Shown here: piece by piece, positions 7,246 to 15,600 of the stretch
Numbering within the stretch: the first letter of the stretch is position 1
Layout of the letters: each line of letters begins with the position of its first letter
Assembly: GCA_934655875.1 (NCBI GenBank)
Contig: CAKUHB010000034.1
Coordinates: 1-28,024 of the forward strand
Reading direction: 5' to 3'
DNA length: 28,024 nucleotides
From: an uncultured Oscillospiraceae bacterium
Lineage (GTDB): Bacteria > Bacillota > Clostridia > Oscillospirales > Oscillospiraceae
Made by a program: the position numbers and the translations under genes
The notes under the pieces: generated by a model
Told to the model about the DNA's origin: nothing
What the model saw: the letters and a program-made list of their open reading frames with translations, nothing else
Database searches by the model: none

Positions 7246-7290
7246 CCTTTTGACCTCAACGTCACAATGTGATACCAATCACCAAGTGAA
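7246..7290 (-). repeat. Right terminal inverted repeat of the IS
   Basis: This is the mirror of the left repeat. Read on the - strand it begins TTCACTTGGTGATTGG. The length and near-identity of both repeats define the element's ends to within a base or two. Confidence 0.9.
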
Positions 7291-7355
7291 AATAGATGGA
7301 GGCAACATTTTCACAATGATTCCTCCAAAAAACTCGTGAAAAATCGAATTTTTCC

Positions 7356-7384
7356 TTGTAAAACAGGACGATATATGTTATGAT
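7356..7384 (+). promoter_or_regulatory. Sigma-A type promoter in the non-coding region
   Basis: TTGTAA at 7356-7361 and TATGAT at 7379-7384 are separated by exactly 17 bases, a good vegetative promoter match. Transcription would start near 7391. No credible coding sequence follows before the terminator at 7668-7705. Confidence 0.6.
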
Positions 7385-7390
7385 TAAACC

Positions 7391-7705
7391 AACAAATGAG
7401 AGTATCTATTTTGGTTTAGCTCAAAATTTTGAAATTGATTTGTTATGGCTTGCAGGAAACGCGAAACCCTTGAGATTTCAAGAGATTTTAGGTCGGGGGA
7501 TCTAAAAGGGTGCTGCTTGCCACTCAGGAATGACCTTTGGATGTCAGGTGACCGCGCAGGGCGCGTCCACCTCGACAGCAAAGGTCTTTCTTCGTTCAAA
7601 ATCGTAACCGCTCCGCTGGGTCACAATTTTGTTTTTTGGCAGTTGATCCATAGTGTTCTGACAACACAAAAAGAAGTGCCATCCAAATGGATGGCTCTTC
7701 TTTTT
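7391..7705 (+). ncRNA. Candidate structured small RNA, about 315 nt
   Basis: The segment begins at the predicted start of the 7356-7384 promoter and ends at an intrinsic terminator. Inside, GACCTTTG (7532-7539) pairs with CAAAGGTC (7579-7586). The fold continues inward through TGTC/GACA, AGGTG/CACCT and CGCGC/GCGCG to a 3-base loop: about 22 base pairs in all with one bulge and few mismatches. A second module is ACCCT (7466-7470) with AGGGT (7507-7511), enclosing TTTAG/CTAAA. I compared it mentally with 6S RNA, tmRNA, RNase P RNA and SRP RNA and recognise none. A 124-codon open frame (7445-7819) crosses the terminator, has no clear ribosome site and does not read like a protein. The call rests on promoter, fold and terminator only. 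Confidence 0.35.
7668..7705 (+). terminator. Intrinsic terminator, works in both directions
   Basis: AAAAAGAAG-T-GCCATCC (7668-7684) pairs with GGATGGC-T-CTTCTTTTT (7689-7705) around a 4-base loop, with a single T-T mismatch. The A run on one side and T run on the other allow termination on either strand. Confidence 0.85.
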
Positions 7706-7709
7706 GGTG

Positions 7710-7871
7710 CACGGTTCCCGCAGCGAACCCGTGGGTTCGATCACAAGCATTTTGCCGTCACCAGACGGCTGCGATGCACAGCATCGCAGCTTTTGGCGCA
7801 GCCAAAAGAAAATGCGTAGGGACACGCAGGCAGCACAGCTGCCGAAGTATTCCCGTATCCCATCCCTATGC
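7710..7871. repeat. Cluster of perfect hairpins forming a cloverleaf
   Basis: Every part of this 160-base stretch pairs locally. CACGGTTC (7710-7717) pairs with GAACCCGTG (7725-7733) with one bulge. GCATTTT (7747-7753) pairs with AAAATGC (7809-7815) and encloses three back-to-back hairpins: CCGTC/GACGG (7755-7768), CTGCGATGC/GCATCGCAG (7769-7789) and CTTTTGGC/GCCAAAAG (7790-7808). Next comes GGCAGC-ACA-GCTGCC (7829-7843), enclosed by GCGTAGGGA (7814-7822) with TCCCTATGC (7863-7871). It looks like a palindromic intergenic repeat element or a structured RNA domain. It codes for no recognisable protein and lies between a terminator and the adenine deaminase gene. Confidence 0.55.
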
Positions 7872-7892
7872 CGTACGGTTCCCCGTCTCTTC

Positions 7893-7972
7893 TTGCAATC
7901 CCCCTCGCTGTATGGTACTGTAGTACTATCACAGGCCCCTTAATCCACATCATGACCTGCTCGCGGTCATGA
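7893..7972 (+). promoter_or_regulatory. Putative promoter and leader hairpin of adenine deaminase
   Basis: TTGCAA (7893-7898) stands 17 bases from TACTGT (7916-7921), which is preceded by TGG; an alternative -10, TACTAT, lies at 7924-7929. Between it and the gene's ribosome binding site is a perfect hairpin, TCATGACC-7 bases-GGTCATGA (7950-7972). The promoter is weak by consensus. The hairpin could be a leader control element. It does not match the purine riboswitch consensus. Confidence 0.35.
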
Positions 7973-7994
7973 GAACATGCAAGGAGGAAACAGG

Positions 7995-9800
7995 ATGCTG
8001 AACAAGTTTTGCAAAAAGCCGCTGTATGAGGTGACGCGCACGCTCGCGCGCGTGGCCATGGGCGTACAGAAGGCAGAGACTGTCATCAAAAATGCCCGTC
8101 TGGTCAACGTCTGCACGGCAGAGATTCAGGAGCGCATCGACGTTGCGATCGCCGAAGGCCGCATCGCGCTCGTGGGCGACGCGGCGCACTGCATCGGGCC
8201 GGAGACGAAGGTCATCGACGCGGCCGGACAGTATATCGCGCCCGGCTTTATGGACGGACATATCCACGTGGAGTCGTCCATGATCTCCGTGGGCGAATAT
8301 GCAAAGGCGGTCGTTCCCTGCGGCACGACCGGCATTTTCATGGATCCGCACGAGATCTGCAACGTCTGCGGCAAGGAGGGCGTCCGGATCATGATTGAGG
8401 ACGCAAAGCGCGCCCCGCTCAAGGCCATGTCCAACGCACCGTCCTGCGTACCGGCAGTGGCCGGCTTTGAGGATACCGGCGCGGCGATCCGCGCGGACGA
8501 TATCCGCGAGATGATGGGTTGGGACGGCATTATGGGTCTTGGCGAGATGATGAGCTTCCCGAACGTCATCGGAGCCGAGGAAAACATCCACGCAGAGCTC
8601 GCCGAGACGCTGAAATCCGACAACATCATCACCGGCCATTTCTCCATCCCCGACACCGGCGCGGCGCTGAACGCCTATATTGCCTCCGGCATCCGCTGCT
8701 GTCATGAATCCACGCGGGCGGAAGACGTGCTGGAAAAGATGCGGCACGGCATGTACGCCCTCATGCGCTACGGCAGCGCCTGGCACGATATGCCGGTCAT
8801 CATCAAGGCCGTGCTGGACAATAAGATCGACGACCGCTTCGCCTGCCTGATCTCCGATGATACCCACCCGGACACGCTCATCAACGAGGGCCATCTGGAT
8901 CATATCGTCCGCTGCGCCATCAAAGAGGGACTGGATCCCATCAAGGCAATCCAGTACGTGACGATCAACGTCGCGACCTGCTTCCGCATGGATCACGAAA
9001 TGGGCAGCATCACGCCGGGCAAGTGCGCGGATATTGTATTCTTTGACGATCTGCACGACATCCGCATCACGCGGGCAATGATCGACGGTGACGTCGTCGC
9101 CGAAAACGGAAAGATGTGCGTGGAGATCCAACCTGCCAATTTCCCGGAGCATGTCTTCCACACAATGCACGTCGGACACCCGATCACCGAGGAGAGCTTT
9201 AAGATCGCCGCCCCTGCCGGGGCCGGGAAAACAGTCAAAACTCGCGTAATCGAGATCATCCCGAACCGTGTCGGCAACTATGAGCGGCTGCTCGAGCTGC
9301 CGGTGAAGGACGGCTTCGTCGAGCCGGACGCCGCGCAGGACGTCATGAAGATGGTCGTCTTTGAGCGCCACCATGAGACCGGCACAAAGGGCACCGGCTT
9401 CCTCAAGGGCTTCGGCTTCAAAAAGGGCGCGATGGCACAGACGGTCTCCCATGACGCGCACAATCTGCTCGTCGCAGGCACGAACGACGCGGATATGGCG
9501 CTGGCGGCCAATACGCTCGTCGAATGCGGCGGCGGCATGTGCGCCGTCGCGGACGGCAAGGTGCTTGCCGTGGTGCCGCTGCCCATTGCGGGTCTCATGA
9601 ACGATCTTCCCGTGCGCGAGATGGCCAAGCTTGTCTCGAAGCTCGACGCCGCATGGAAGCAGATGGGCTGCGTGATCAACTCGCCGTATATGACGATGGC
9701 GCTCGTCCCGCTGGCCTGCCTGCCGGAGCTCCGCCTGACCAACCGCGGCCTGGTCGACTGCCGAACCTTCAGCTTCGTCCCACTGTTTGCGGAGGAATAA
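7995..9800 (+). CDS. ade: Adenine deaminase
   Basis: This 601-residue enzyme of the amidohydrolase superfamily converts adenine to hypoxanthine and ammonia in purine salvage (cytoplasm). The metal-binding HIH is at residues 89-91, with MDPHE at 116-120, GLGE at 181-184, GHFS at 214-217, CHEST at 236-240 and DDTHPD at 288-293. The C-terminal half, including a GGG motif near residue 513, is the domain specific to adenine deaminases. I chose ATG 7995 because AAGGAGG (7981-7987) precedes it by 7 bases; ATG 7977 lies before that site. Length is normal for the family. It stands alone, between a non-coding folded region and a strong terminator, on the opposite strand to its downstream neighbour. Confidence 0.95.
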   Translation: MLNKFCKKPLYEVTRTLARVAMGVQKAETVIKNARLVNVCTAEIQERIDVAIAEGRIALVGDAAHCIGPETKVIDAAGQYIAPGFMDGHIHVESSMISVGEYAKAVVPCGTTGIFMDPHEICNVCGKEGVRIMIEDAKRAPLKAMSNAPSCVPAVAGFEDTGAAIRADDIREMMGWDGIMGLGEMMSFPNVIGAEENIHAELAETLKSDNIITGHFSIPDTGAALNAYIASGIRCCHESTRAEDVLEKMRHGMYALMRYGSAWHDMPVIIKAVLDNKIDDRFACLISDDTHPDTLINEGHLDHIVRCAIKEGLDPIKAIQYVTINVATCFRMDHEMGSITPGKCADIVFFDDLHDIRITRAMIDGDVVAENGKMCVEIQPANFPEHVFHTMHVGHPITEESFKIAAPAGAGKTVKTRVIEIIPNRVGNYERLLELPVKDGFVEPDAAQDVMKMVVFERHHETGTKGTGFLKGFGFKKGAMAQTVSHDAHNLLVAGTNDADMALAANTLVECGGGMCAVADGKVLAVVPLPIAGLMNDLPVREMAKLVSKLDAAWKQMGCVINSPYMTMALVPLACLPELRLTNRGLVDCRTFSFVPLFAEE

Positions 9801-9804
9801 GCGA

Positions 9805-9837
9805 ATCCCCACCGGCATGCCGGTGGGGATATTTTTT
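9805..9837 (+). terminator. Terminator of adenine deaminase
   Basis: A perfect 26-bp palindrome (9805-9830, half-site ATCCCCACCGGCA) is followed by A and six T. The T run ends within the stop codon of the converging MATE gene. Confidence 0.92.
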
Positions 9838-11197
9838 ACGCCGCGCGGGCGGGTTTTTTGTCGAAGCCGTGGACCCAGTCGGAGCAGTGGTAATAGATAA
9901 AGTAGACGATCGAGCTGAGGGACCAGGTCAGCGGGTAGGCCATGTAGATATACTGGATCTCATGGACAATGCGCATGACGATCGTGATATAGGTAATGCG
10001 GATCACGCACCAGAACAGCAGCATAATGATCATCGGTACGAATGCCTTGCCTGCGCCGCGGCAGACGGCCGCGATGGCGTGTGAGAAGGCCAGCAGGCAG
10101 AAGAACAGGCAGATCGTCCGCATCTCCCGTGTGCCGAGCGCAATGACCTCCGGCGTGGAAGTGAAGCAGGCGAAGAGCGTCGGCGCGAGCAGATAGGACG
10201 TCACGCCGATCAGCTCCGCGATCACCGCCGCGGCGGCAATGCCGAAGCGGGAGCCCTTTTTCGCGCGGTCGTGCAGACCGGCGCCGAGGTTCTGGCTGAC
10301 GAACGTCGTCAGCGCCATGGTGAAGCTCGTGACCGGCAGGAAGGCAAAGCCCTCCAGCTTGGAATACGCGCCGTAGGCCGCCATGGCGATCTTACCGAAG
10401 GAGTTGATATTCGACTGCACGATGACATTGGCAAAGCCGATGACCGAGTTCTGCACGCCGGCCGGCAGGCCGTAGCGGACGATCAGGCCAAGCATCTCGC
10501 GGTCAAGCCCCAGCTTTTTGGGCTGGAGCTGGTAGAACGTACCCTTTTTCATCAGATGGATGATGCACAGGACCATGCTGGCCGCCTGCGAGATCGTCGT
10601 GGCGACCGCCGCCGACCAGACGCCCCAGTGGAACACTGCAATAAACAGCAGATCCAGCACGATATTGGTCAGCGAGGACAAAATCAGATAATAAAGCGGC
10701 CTGCGGCTGTCGCCGAGGGCGTTCATGATGCTCTTGCAGGTATTGTACATCACGACGGCCAGAACGCCGGTGAAATAATACCGGAAATAGGAGATCGCCT
10801 CCGGCAGAACCTCCGGGTCGGTGCCCATCCAGCGCAGGAACGTCGGTGTCAGCCAGACGCCGATGACCGTCAGGAACACACCCGCGAGCAGGCTGAAGGT
10901 CACATTCGTATGCACGGCGCGCGAGACCTTCTCGTGGTCACCGGCCCCAAAGAAGCGGGAGATGGTCACGCCCGCGCCCATGGTCATGCCTTCAAAGAAG
11001 CTGATCAGCAAAAAGATCAGCGGCCCGGACGAGCTGACCGCCGCGAGCGCTTCATCTCCAAGGAACCGGCCGACGATCAGCGTGTCCGCCGTATTATATA
11101 GCTGCTGGAAGACCTGGCTCAGAAAAACCGGGATCGCAAACTTGATGATCAGTCTCCATGGGCTGCCCTTCGTCATATCCAGTGTATTTCCGCCCAC
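9836..11197 (-). CDS. MATE family efflux transporter
   Basis: This 453-residue membrane protein of the multidrug and toxic compound extrusion family exports organic compounds using Na+ or H+ gradients. It shows the typical two-fold arrangement of six plus six hydrophobic segments. The N-terminal lobe begins TKGSPWRLIIKFAIPVFLSQVFQQLYN with the conserved YNTADTLIVGR region. The second lobe starts near residue 245 (YGLPAGVQNSVIGFANVIVQ). Translation starts at GTG 11197, with the purine-rich AGGGAAGGA on the - strand about 7 bases upstream. The C-terminus (DKKPARAA) is short and basic. The gene has its own promoter region containing an inverted repeat. Substrate specificity cannot be told. Confidence 0.93.
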   Translation of the reverse strand: MGGNTLDMTKGSPWRLIIKFAIPVFLSQVFQQLYNTADTLIVGRFLGDEALAAVSSSGPLIFLLISFFEGMTMGAGVTISRFFGAGDHEKVSRAVHTNVTFSLLAGVFLTVIGVWLTPTFLRWMGTDPEVLPEAISYFRYYFTGVLAVVMYNTCKSIMNALGDSRRPLYYLILSSLTNIVLDLLFIAVFHWGVWSAAVATTISQAASMVLCIIHLMKKGTFYQLQPKKLGLDREMLGLIVRYGLPAGVQNSVIGFANVIVQSNINSFGKIAMAAYGAYSKLEGFAFLPVTSFTMALTTFVSQNLGAGLHDRAKKGSRFGIAAAAVIAELIGVTSYLLAPTLFACFTSTPEVIALGTREMRTICLFFCLLAFSHAIAAVCRGAGKAFVPMIIMLLFWCVIRITYITIVMRIVHEIQYIYMAYPLTWSLSSIVYFIYYHCSDWVHGFDKKPARAA

Positions 11198-11224
11198 AGC
11201 GCATCCTTCCCTTCTGCGTAAAAA

Positions 11225-11281
11225 ATACCGCGTTCAAAGAGCGGTATAACTCAGCATACCAGAACGGCCGGCAAAATGCAA
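11225..11281 (-). promoter_or_regulatory. MATE promoter with operator or attenuator hairpin
   Basis: Read on the - strand, TTGCAT (11281-11276) is 17 bases from TATGCT (11258-11253), preceded by TGG. Just downstream lies ATACCGC-9 bases-GCGGTAT (11247-11225), followed on this strand by TTTTTT. The hairpin plus T run looks like an intrinsic terminator placed before the MATE start codon. It starts almost at the transcription start, so it may instead be a repressor site. Either way, exporter expression is likely regulated here. Confidence 0.55.
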
Positions 11282-11348
11282 GTCATTGTCTTCCAGAGAA
11301 AACAAAATGACGTATTTCGTCAGGCCGCCGCAGATTCATACGGTTGAA

Positions 11349-11387
11349 AATCCCCCGGCGCGGCGGTATGACCGTTCCCGGGGGATT
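11349..11387 (-). terminator. Terminator after the YibE/F gene
   Basis: AATCCCCCGG (11349-11358) and CCGGGGGATT (11378-11387) form a 10-bp stem. On the - strand it is followed by TTTT only partly outside the stem, so termination may be incomplete. Confidence 0.6.
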
Positions 11388-11406
11388 CACTTGCTTCTTT
11401 TTCCGC

Positions 11407-12579
11407 TCATTTGCGCCCGGCAGGGCGGGGACGCATCAGCTCGGCACTCAAAAGCGCGACGAGCGGAACTGTCAGGATAATGCCGATCGTGCCCGCAACG
11501 CCGCGGATGATCTCGATGGTGATGGAATCGGCGTTGAAAATCTGGATCATGGGATAATCAAAGATCTGGAACAGCAGGAGCGTGTTGAGACTCGAACCGG
11601 CAAAGGCGAGGATGAGCGTGTTCGCCATGGTGCCCATGGCGTCCTGCCCGATGTTCATGCCGGAGCGGAACAGCTCCTTGCGCGGCAGATCGGGATTCAG
11701 CTCGCGCAGCTCCCAGCAGGCGGAGGAAATAGACATGGCTACGTCCATGACCGCGCCGAGCGAAGCGATGAGGATGCCGCTGACAAACAGGCCGCTGATT
11801 TTGATGCCGCGGTCGGATGCGCGCAGCACCAGCTCCTCCGCTTCCGGCAGATTGAAGCCGTTGAGCGGCGAGATCGTTCCGCACAGGGCGGCAAAAATGC
11901 CGGCCACCGCCACGCCGCCGATGCAGCCGAGCGTGGCGCAGAGCGTCTTGCGGCTGAAGCCGTTCAGGAACAGGAGCGACGCCGTCGTTGTCAGCGCGAC
12001 GAGCACGATCGTGACCAGCACCGAATCCGCGCCGCGCAGGATCATCGGCACCTGAATGAACCAGACGCACGCAAGCGTATATAAAAGCCCCAGCAGGGCC
12101 GTCAGTCCCTTCTTCCGTCCGATCAGCAGAAGCAGCGCCGCAAACACGCCGAGCAGACCGATCAGGACGGGCGCGCGGTTATAGTTCGGAACGGAAATGA
12201 TATACGGGTCGCCTGCATCGTCCAGATCCAGCCGGACGATGATCTTCGTGCCGATCTTCGCGTCGACGTTGGTGTAGATGGTCAGATAGTTGATCGTTTC
12301 GAGCGTCTCGCCCTTCCACGGGCCGTTCAGGATCTCGACCTCAAGATACTGCTGGCCGATGCGGCGGCCTTCGGTCCAGTCCTGCGTCTCCGCATTGTCG
12401 TCCAGAATGTCCGTGACGCGCGCAACGGCAAAAAAGCGCTTGCGCGCAGCGGTCGCTTCGCGGTCCGGCTCTGTATATTCCAGCACCAGCGCCCACGCGA
12501 TGATCAGCAAGAACAGCAAAACGCTCACGCCGATCTCCAGCCAGCGTTTCTGCGTCAGCTTGCATTGTAAGTTCTTCAT
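11407..12579 (-). CDS. YibE/F family membrane protein
   Basis: This 390-residue protein matches the YibE/F family of bacterial multi-pass membrane proteins of unknown function. It has an N-terminal membrane helix (about residues 15-33). An extracytoplasmic beta-rich domain follows (about 45-135, with GQQYLEVEILNGPWKGETLE, a family hallmark). Then come about seven membrane helices, with the conserved GAVMDVAMSISSA segment and the GQDAMGTMANTLILAFAGSSL stretch typical of the family. The start ATG has AAGGAG about 6 bases upstream. It lies 104 bases downstream of the giant exoprotein gene on the same strand. A hairpin lies between them, so it may be read through or have its own weak promoter. 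No transported substrate is known for the family. Confidence 0.85.
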   Translation of the reverse strand: MKNLQCKLTQKRWLEIGVSVLLFLLIIAWALVLEYTEPDREATAARKRFFAVARVTDILDDNAETQDWTEGRRIGQQYLEVEILNGPWKGETLETINYLTIYTNVDAKIGTKIIVRLDLDDAGDPYIISVPNYNRAPVLIGLLGVFAALLLLIGRKKGLTALLGLLYTLACVWFIQVPMILRGADSVLVTIVLVALTTTASLLFLNGFSRKTLCATLGCIGGVAVAGIFAALCGTISPLNGFNLPEAEELVLRASDRGIKISGLFVSGILIASLGAVMDVAMSISSACWELRELNPDLPRKELFRSGMNIGQDAMGTMANTLILAFAGSSLNTLLLFQIFDYPMIQIFNADSITIEIIRGVAGTIGIILTVPLVALLSAELMRPRPAGRK

Positions 12580-12620
12580 GGGTTCTCCTTCAGGCAGCGC
12601 ATGTTATGAATGATGGGGGA

Positions 12621-12649
12621 CTGCCCCGCCGGGAGACCCGGCGGGGCAG
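12621..12649 (-). terminator. GC-rich hairpin between the exoprotein and YibE/F genes
   Basis: CTGCCCCGCCGGG (12621-12633) and its exact complement (12637-12649) form a 13-bp stem with a 3-base loop. No T run follows on the - strand, so it may be a weak terminator or an mRNA 3'-end stabiliser. Confidence 0.55.
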
Positions 12650-12683
12650 CGTTGTAACCAACAGGGGAAGTGCTCAGAAGTGC

Positions 12684-15600
12684 TCAGCGTTCGAGATAGC
12701 GGTGGATGATCGCCGCGACCTGCGCGCGCGTAGCGTTGGCCTTCGGATCCAGCTTGCCGTTTGCACCCTTCAGCAGGCTGTTGCCAACAGCCCAGTTCAT
12801 GGACTCAAGCGCATAGCCGGAGACGGTGTTCAGATCGGTGAAGCTTGCCAGATTGTCGCCGTTGACCGTGGTGGAAGCCTTGCGGTAAGCCGTGTAGCGA
12901 TAGAGGATCGCTGCAAGCTGCTCACGAGTCACGGGATCGCTCGGCCCGAACAGGCCGGAGCCATAGCCGTTGACGATGCCGTTCGCCGCCGCCCATGCGA
13001 CCGGCTTGGCATACCACTTACCGGCGGCCACATCCGTGAAGCTGGACGTGCCGGATACGGCGGGGCTCTTCTCCATGCGGTAGAGGATGGTAACGATCAT
13101 GGCGCGGGTCAGCGGCGCGTTGGGCGCGAAGCTGTTGGCGCTCGTGCCGTCCATGATGCCGTTTTCGTAGACGTAGCGCACGTCGTTATAGAACCAGTCG
13201 CTGACAGACACATCGTTGAACGGGAGCTTGACCGTGCTGCCGCCGGTGATGGCGCCAATCACGCCCGGCGTGATCGGTGCGGGCAGGCTGTTCTTCTGCC
13301 AATGTGCGTAGAAGACCTTATCGCCGGTATCCGTAGCTTCGATGCGCGCGACCTTGCTGCCGCCTTCCGCTGCGGTGAACCAGCCGAGGAAGGTGTAGCC
13401 GGTCTTGGTCACATCGGTCGGCAGAACGGTAACGGTGCCCTCGGTGTAGGAGGTCACGTTGCCGGAGTTGATCTTGCCGCCGTCGGTGTGCAGCGTAACG
13501 CTCCACGTCTTGGCCGGGGTCTCGTTCTTCTGCCAGTGTGCATAGAACGTCTTGTCTCCGGTCTCCGTTGCTTCGATCTGCGTGACCTTGTCGCCGCCTT
13601 CCGCTGCGGTGAACCAGCCGAGGAAGGTGCAGCCGTCCTTGGTCACGTTGGTCGGGAGGACAGTCACGGTGCCCTCGGTATAGGTCGTCGGGTAATCGCC
13701 GTTGATCGTGCCGCCGTCGGTGACGTAGGTGATGTTATACGTCTTGACCGGGGTCTCGCCTGCGGTGCAGACGACGTCAGCGCGGTCGCGGATACGGATA
13801 CGCTGTGCGACAGCCGTACCGTCTTCAAGGACGAAGGTGTTATCGTAGGACGCAAGGCCCGTGGCGACCACATGGCAGCCGACCGCTGCATTTTCAATGG
13901 TCTTGCTCGTCGTGATATAGCCGTCGATGAAGATGCGGGCTTCCTTGCCGGATGCGTCCTTGACCATGATGGTCTGGATAAGGCCGTTGGCGTACTCGAT
14001 CTTCGTCGCAGTGCCTTCCACGGTGACGAGACTGCCAAGCTCGCCCTTGTTTTCGAGCTGCGCAGCCGTGACCTTCTTCGGCGTGACCGGCGTTTCCTCG
14101 CCGCGCTTGGTGATGCTGTCCACTGCGATCTGGCGCTCGCCCTGATAGGAGGACGTCGTGCCGGTAATGCGGACCTTGTCGCCGATCTTGAAGTCGCCTG
14201 CGACCGGGAATGCGTTGATGCCTGCGGTCTCGTCCTGCACGTAGATGCAGTCGAAGAACGCGGTATCCTTGTCATAGCCGGACGCATTGGAGGTCACAAT
14301 GCCCTCAATGGTGTACTTGATGCCCTCTTCCGGCTGTGCCTGCACAGTCGCGATCGGGGTGATCTCGGTGGGGTTGATCAGCTTCAGGAGGTTCTCGCAG
14401 ATTCTGTAGTTGGAGTAGTTCTTTTCTGCGCCGTTGTCCAGCTGTGCCTGCACCTCGAAGTTCGACATGAAGGCTGCGCCGGAGACGACGACCATGCCCT
14501 TGCTGCCGCTCCGCTCGGTCGCCATGACCAGCAGGCGGTCATCATTTTCTGCGAACGCATACTTCGGGATATCTGTGCCGCCAAGGCCGTCGCCGTCAAC
14601 GTCCACAGAATAGGTCGTTGCGTGGCCATAGACCGCCGGGCTGACCGTCGCGGGCAGCGTGGAGGTCGGGGTGCCGCTCTCGTCGACTGCGTAGATGGAC
14701 GCGCCGCCGTAGTGGCTGAAGCGCTCGGTGTAGAGCTTGTCATACGGATGCTCCGCGTCGACGATCACGCCGTCGAGAAGCGGGTTGTCCATATTGTAGG
14801 TCGAGAAGTAGAGTCTCCACTTGTCGACGCCGTCGGCTGCGGAGCGCACGTCGTCATACGTTGCGTCGTCGGAGATCCGGAGACTGGAGCCGAGCGCGGC
14901 CAGAACCTCGTTCTGCGTCGCGGCCATATGCTTGATGGCCGGGTTGCTCTGGATGACGTCGTAGTTCTCGTAGTTGTCGGACCAGCCGGCGAGGATCACC
15001 ATGCCGCCGTTGTCATTGAACGCCGCGAGGGCGGTCAGCTCATCCGCGGAATAGGTCTTCGGATCCTTCTGGGCTGCTTCCAGACGGCGGGACGGAGCCG
15101 TCAGGATGATGGCCTTGTACTTATCACTGCCGCAGGCCGCGATGAGTTCCTCGCTGGTCTTCAGCTCTACCGTGCGCACGGAGTACTGCGCGGCGAGGGT
15201 GCCGAAGTTGCCCATGGAGTCCTTATAGTTGCCTGCAACATATTCGTTGTAGTGCGAAGCATCGATGCCGATGTAGACGAGTTTGCTTGCGTCGAGCACA
15301 TCGAGCGTGATGTCCTTGGTGAACGTGTAGTCCTCACCGTTCAGCGTCAGGACGACCGTGACTGTGACCGTCATGACACGGGCCGTCGTCGGCGTGTAGG
15401 CGAAGGTGACAGCTGCGGTGCCGGAAGCCGGAACGGCTTTCACGTTCAGCTCGTCCCCGCTCTGGCTGTCGATCACTGTATCGCCCACGGTGTAGGTAAC
15501 GGACTTAATCGTGGCCTCCGTCTTTTCGCTGTTGAACAGCGTGGTCGTGATGGTCAGCGCTTCATTCGTCACGGGCGTCGACGTGCCGCATTCCACGGAG

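Larger units (their letters stand above)
5402..7290 (+). mobile_element. IS1182-family insertion sequence
   Basis: The element is 1,889 bp long, bounded by 45-bp inverted repeats that match at 43 of 45 positions. It encodes one transposase, broken by a frame change, with its own promoter and a terminator inside the right end. No clear target-site duplication is visible in the flanks. The left end abuts a small hairpin-like sequence (5385-5401) just after the recombinase remnant. Members of this family often insert beside terminator-like hairpins, so this fits. Confidence 0.88.

Noticed and set aside
7725..7742. GTGGGTTCGATC-like sequence as the T-arm of a tRNA or a tRNA attachment site
   Set aside because: No acceptor, D or anticodon arms can be assembled around it; the bases pair better as a local hairpin.
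7445..7819. 124-codon + strand frame as a protein gene
   Set aside because: It runs through the 7668-7705 terminator and the hairpin cluster, lacks a ribosome site, and has no recognisable domain.
7893..7994. Purine riboswitch upstream of adenine deaminase
   Set aside because: The conserved three-way junction and loop sequences are absent; only a simple 8-bp hairpin is present.
7950..9818. 622-codon - strand frame opposite adenine deaminase
   Set aside because: Same antisense-register effect; the + strand gene has all family motifs and a good ribosome site.
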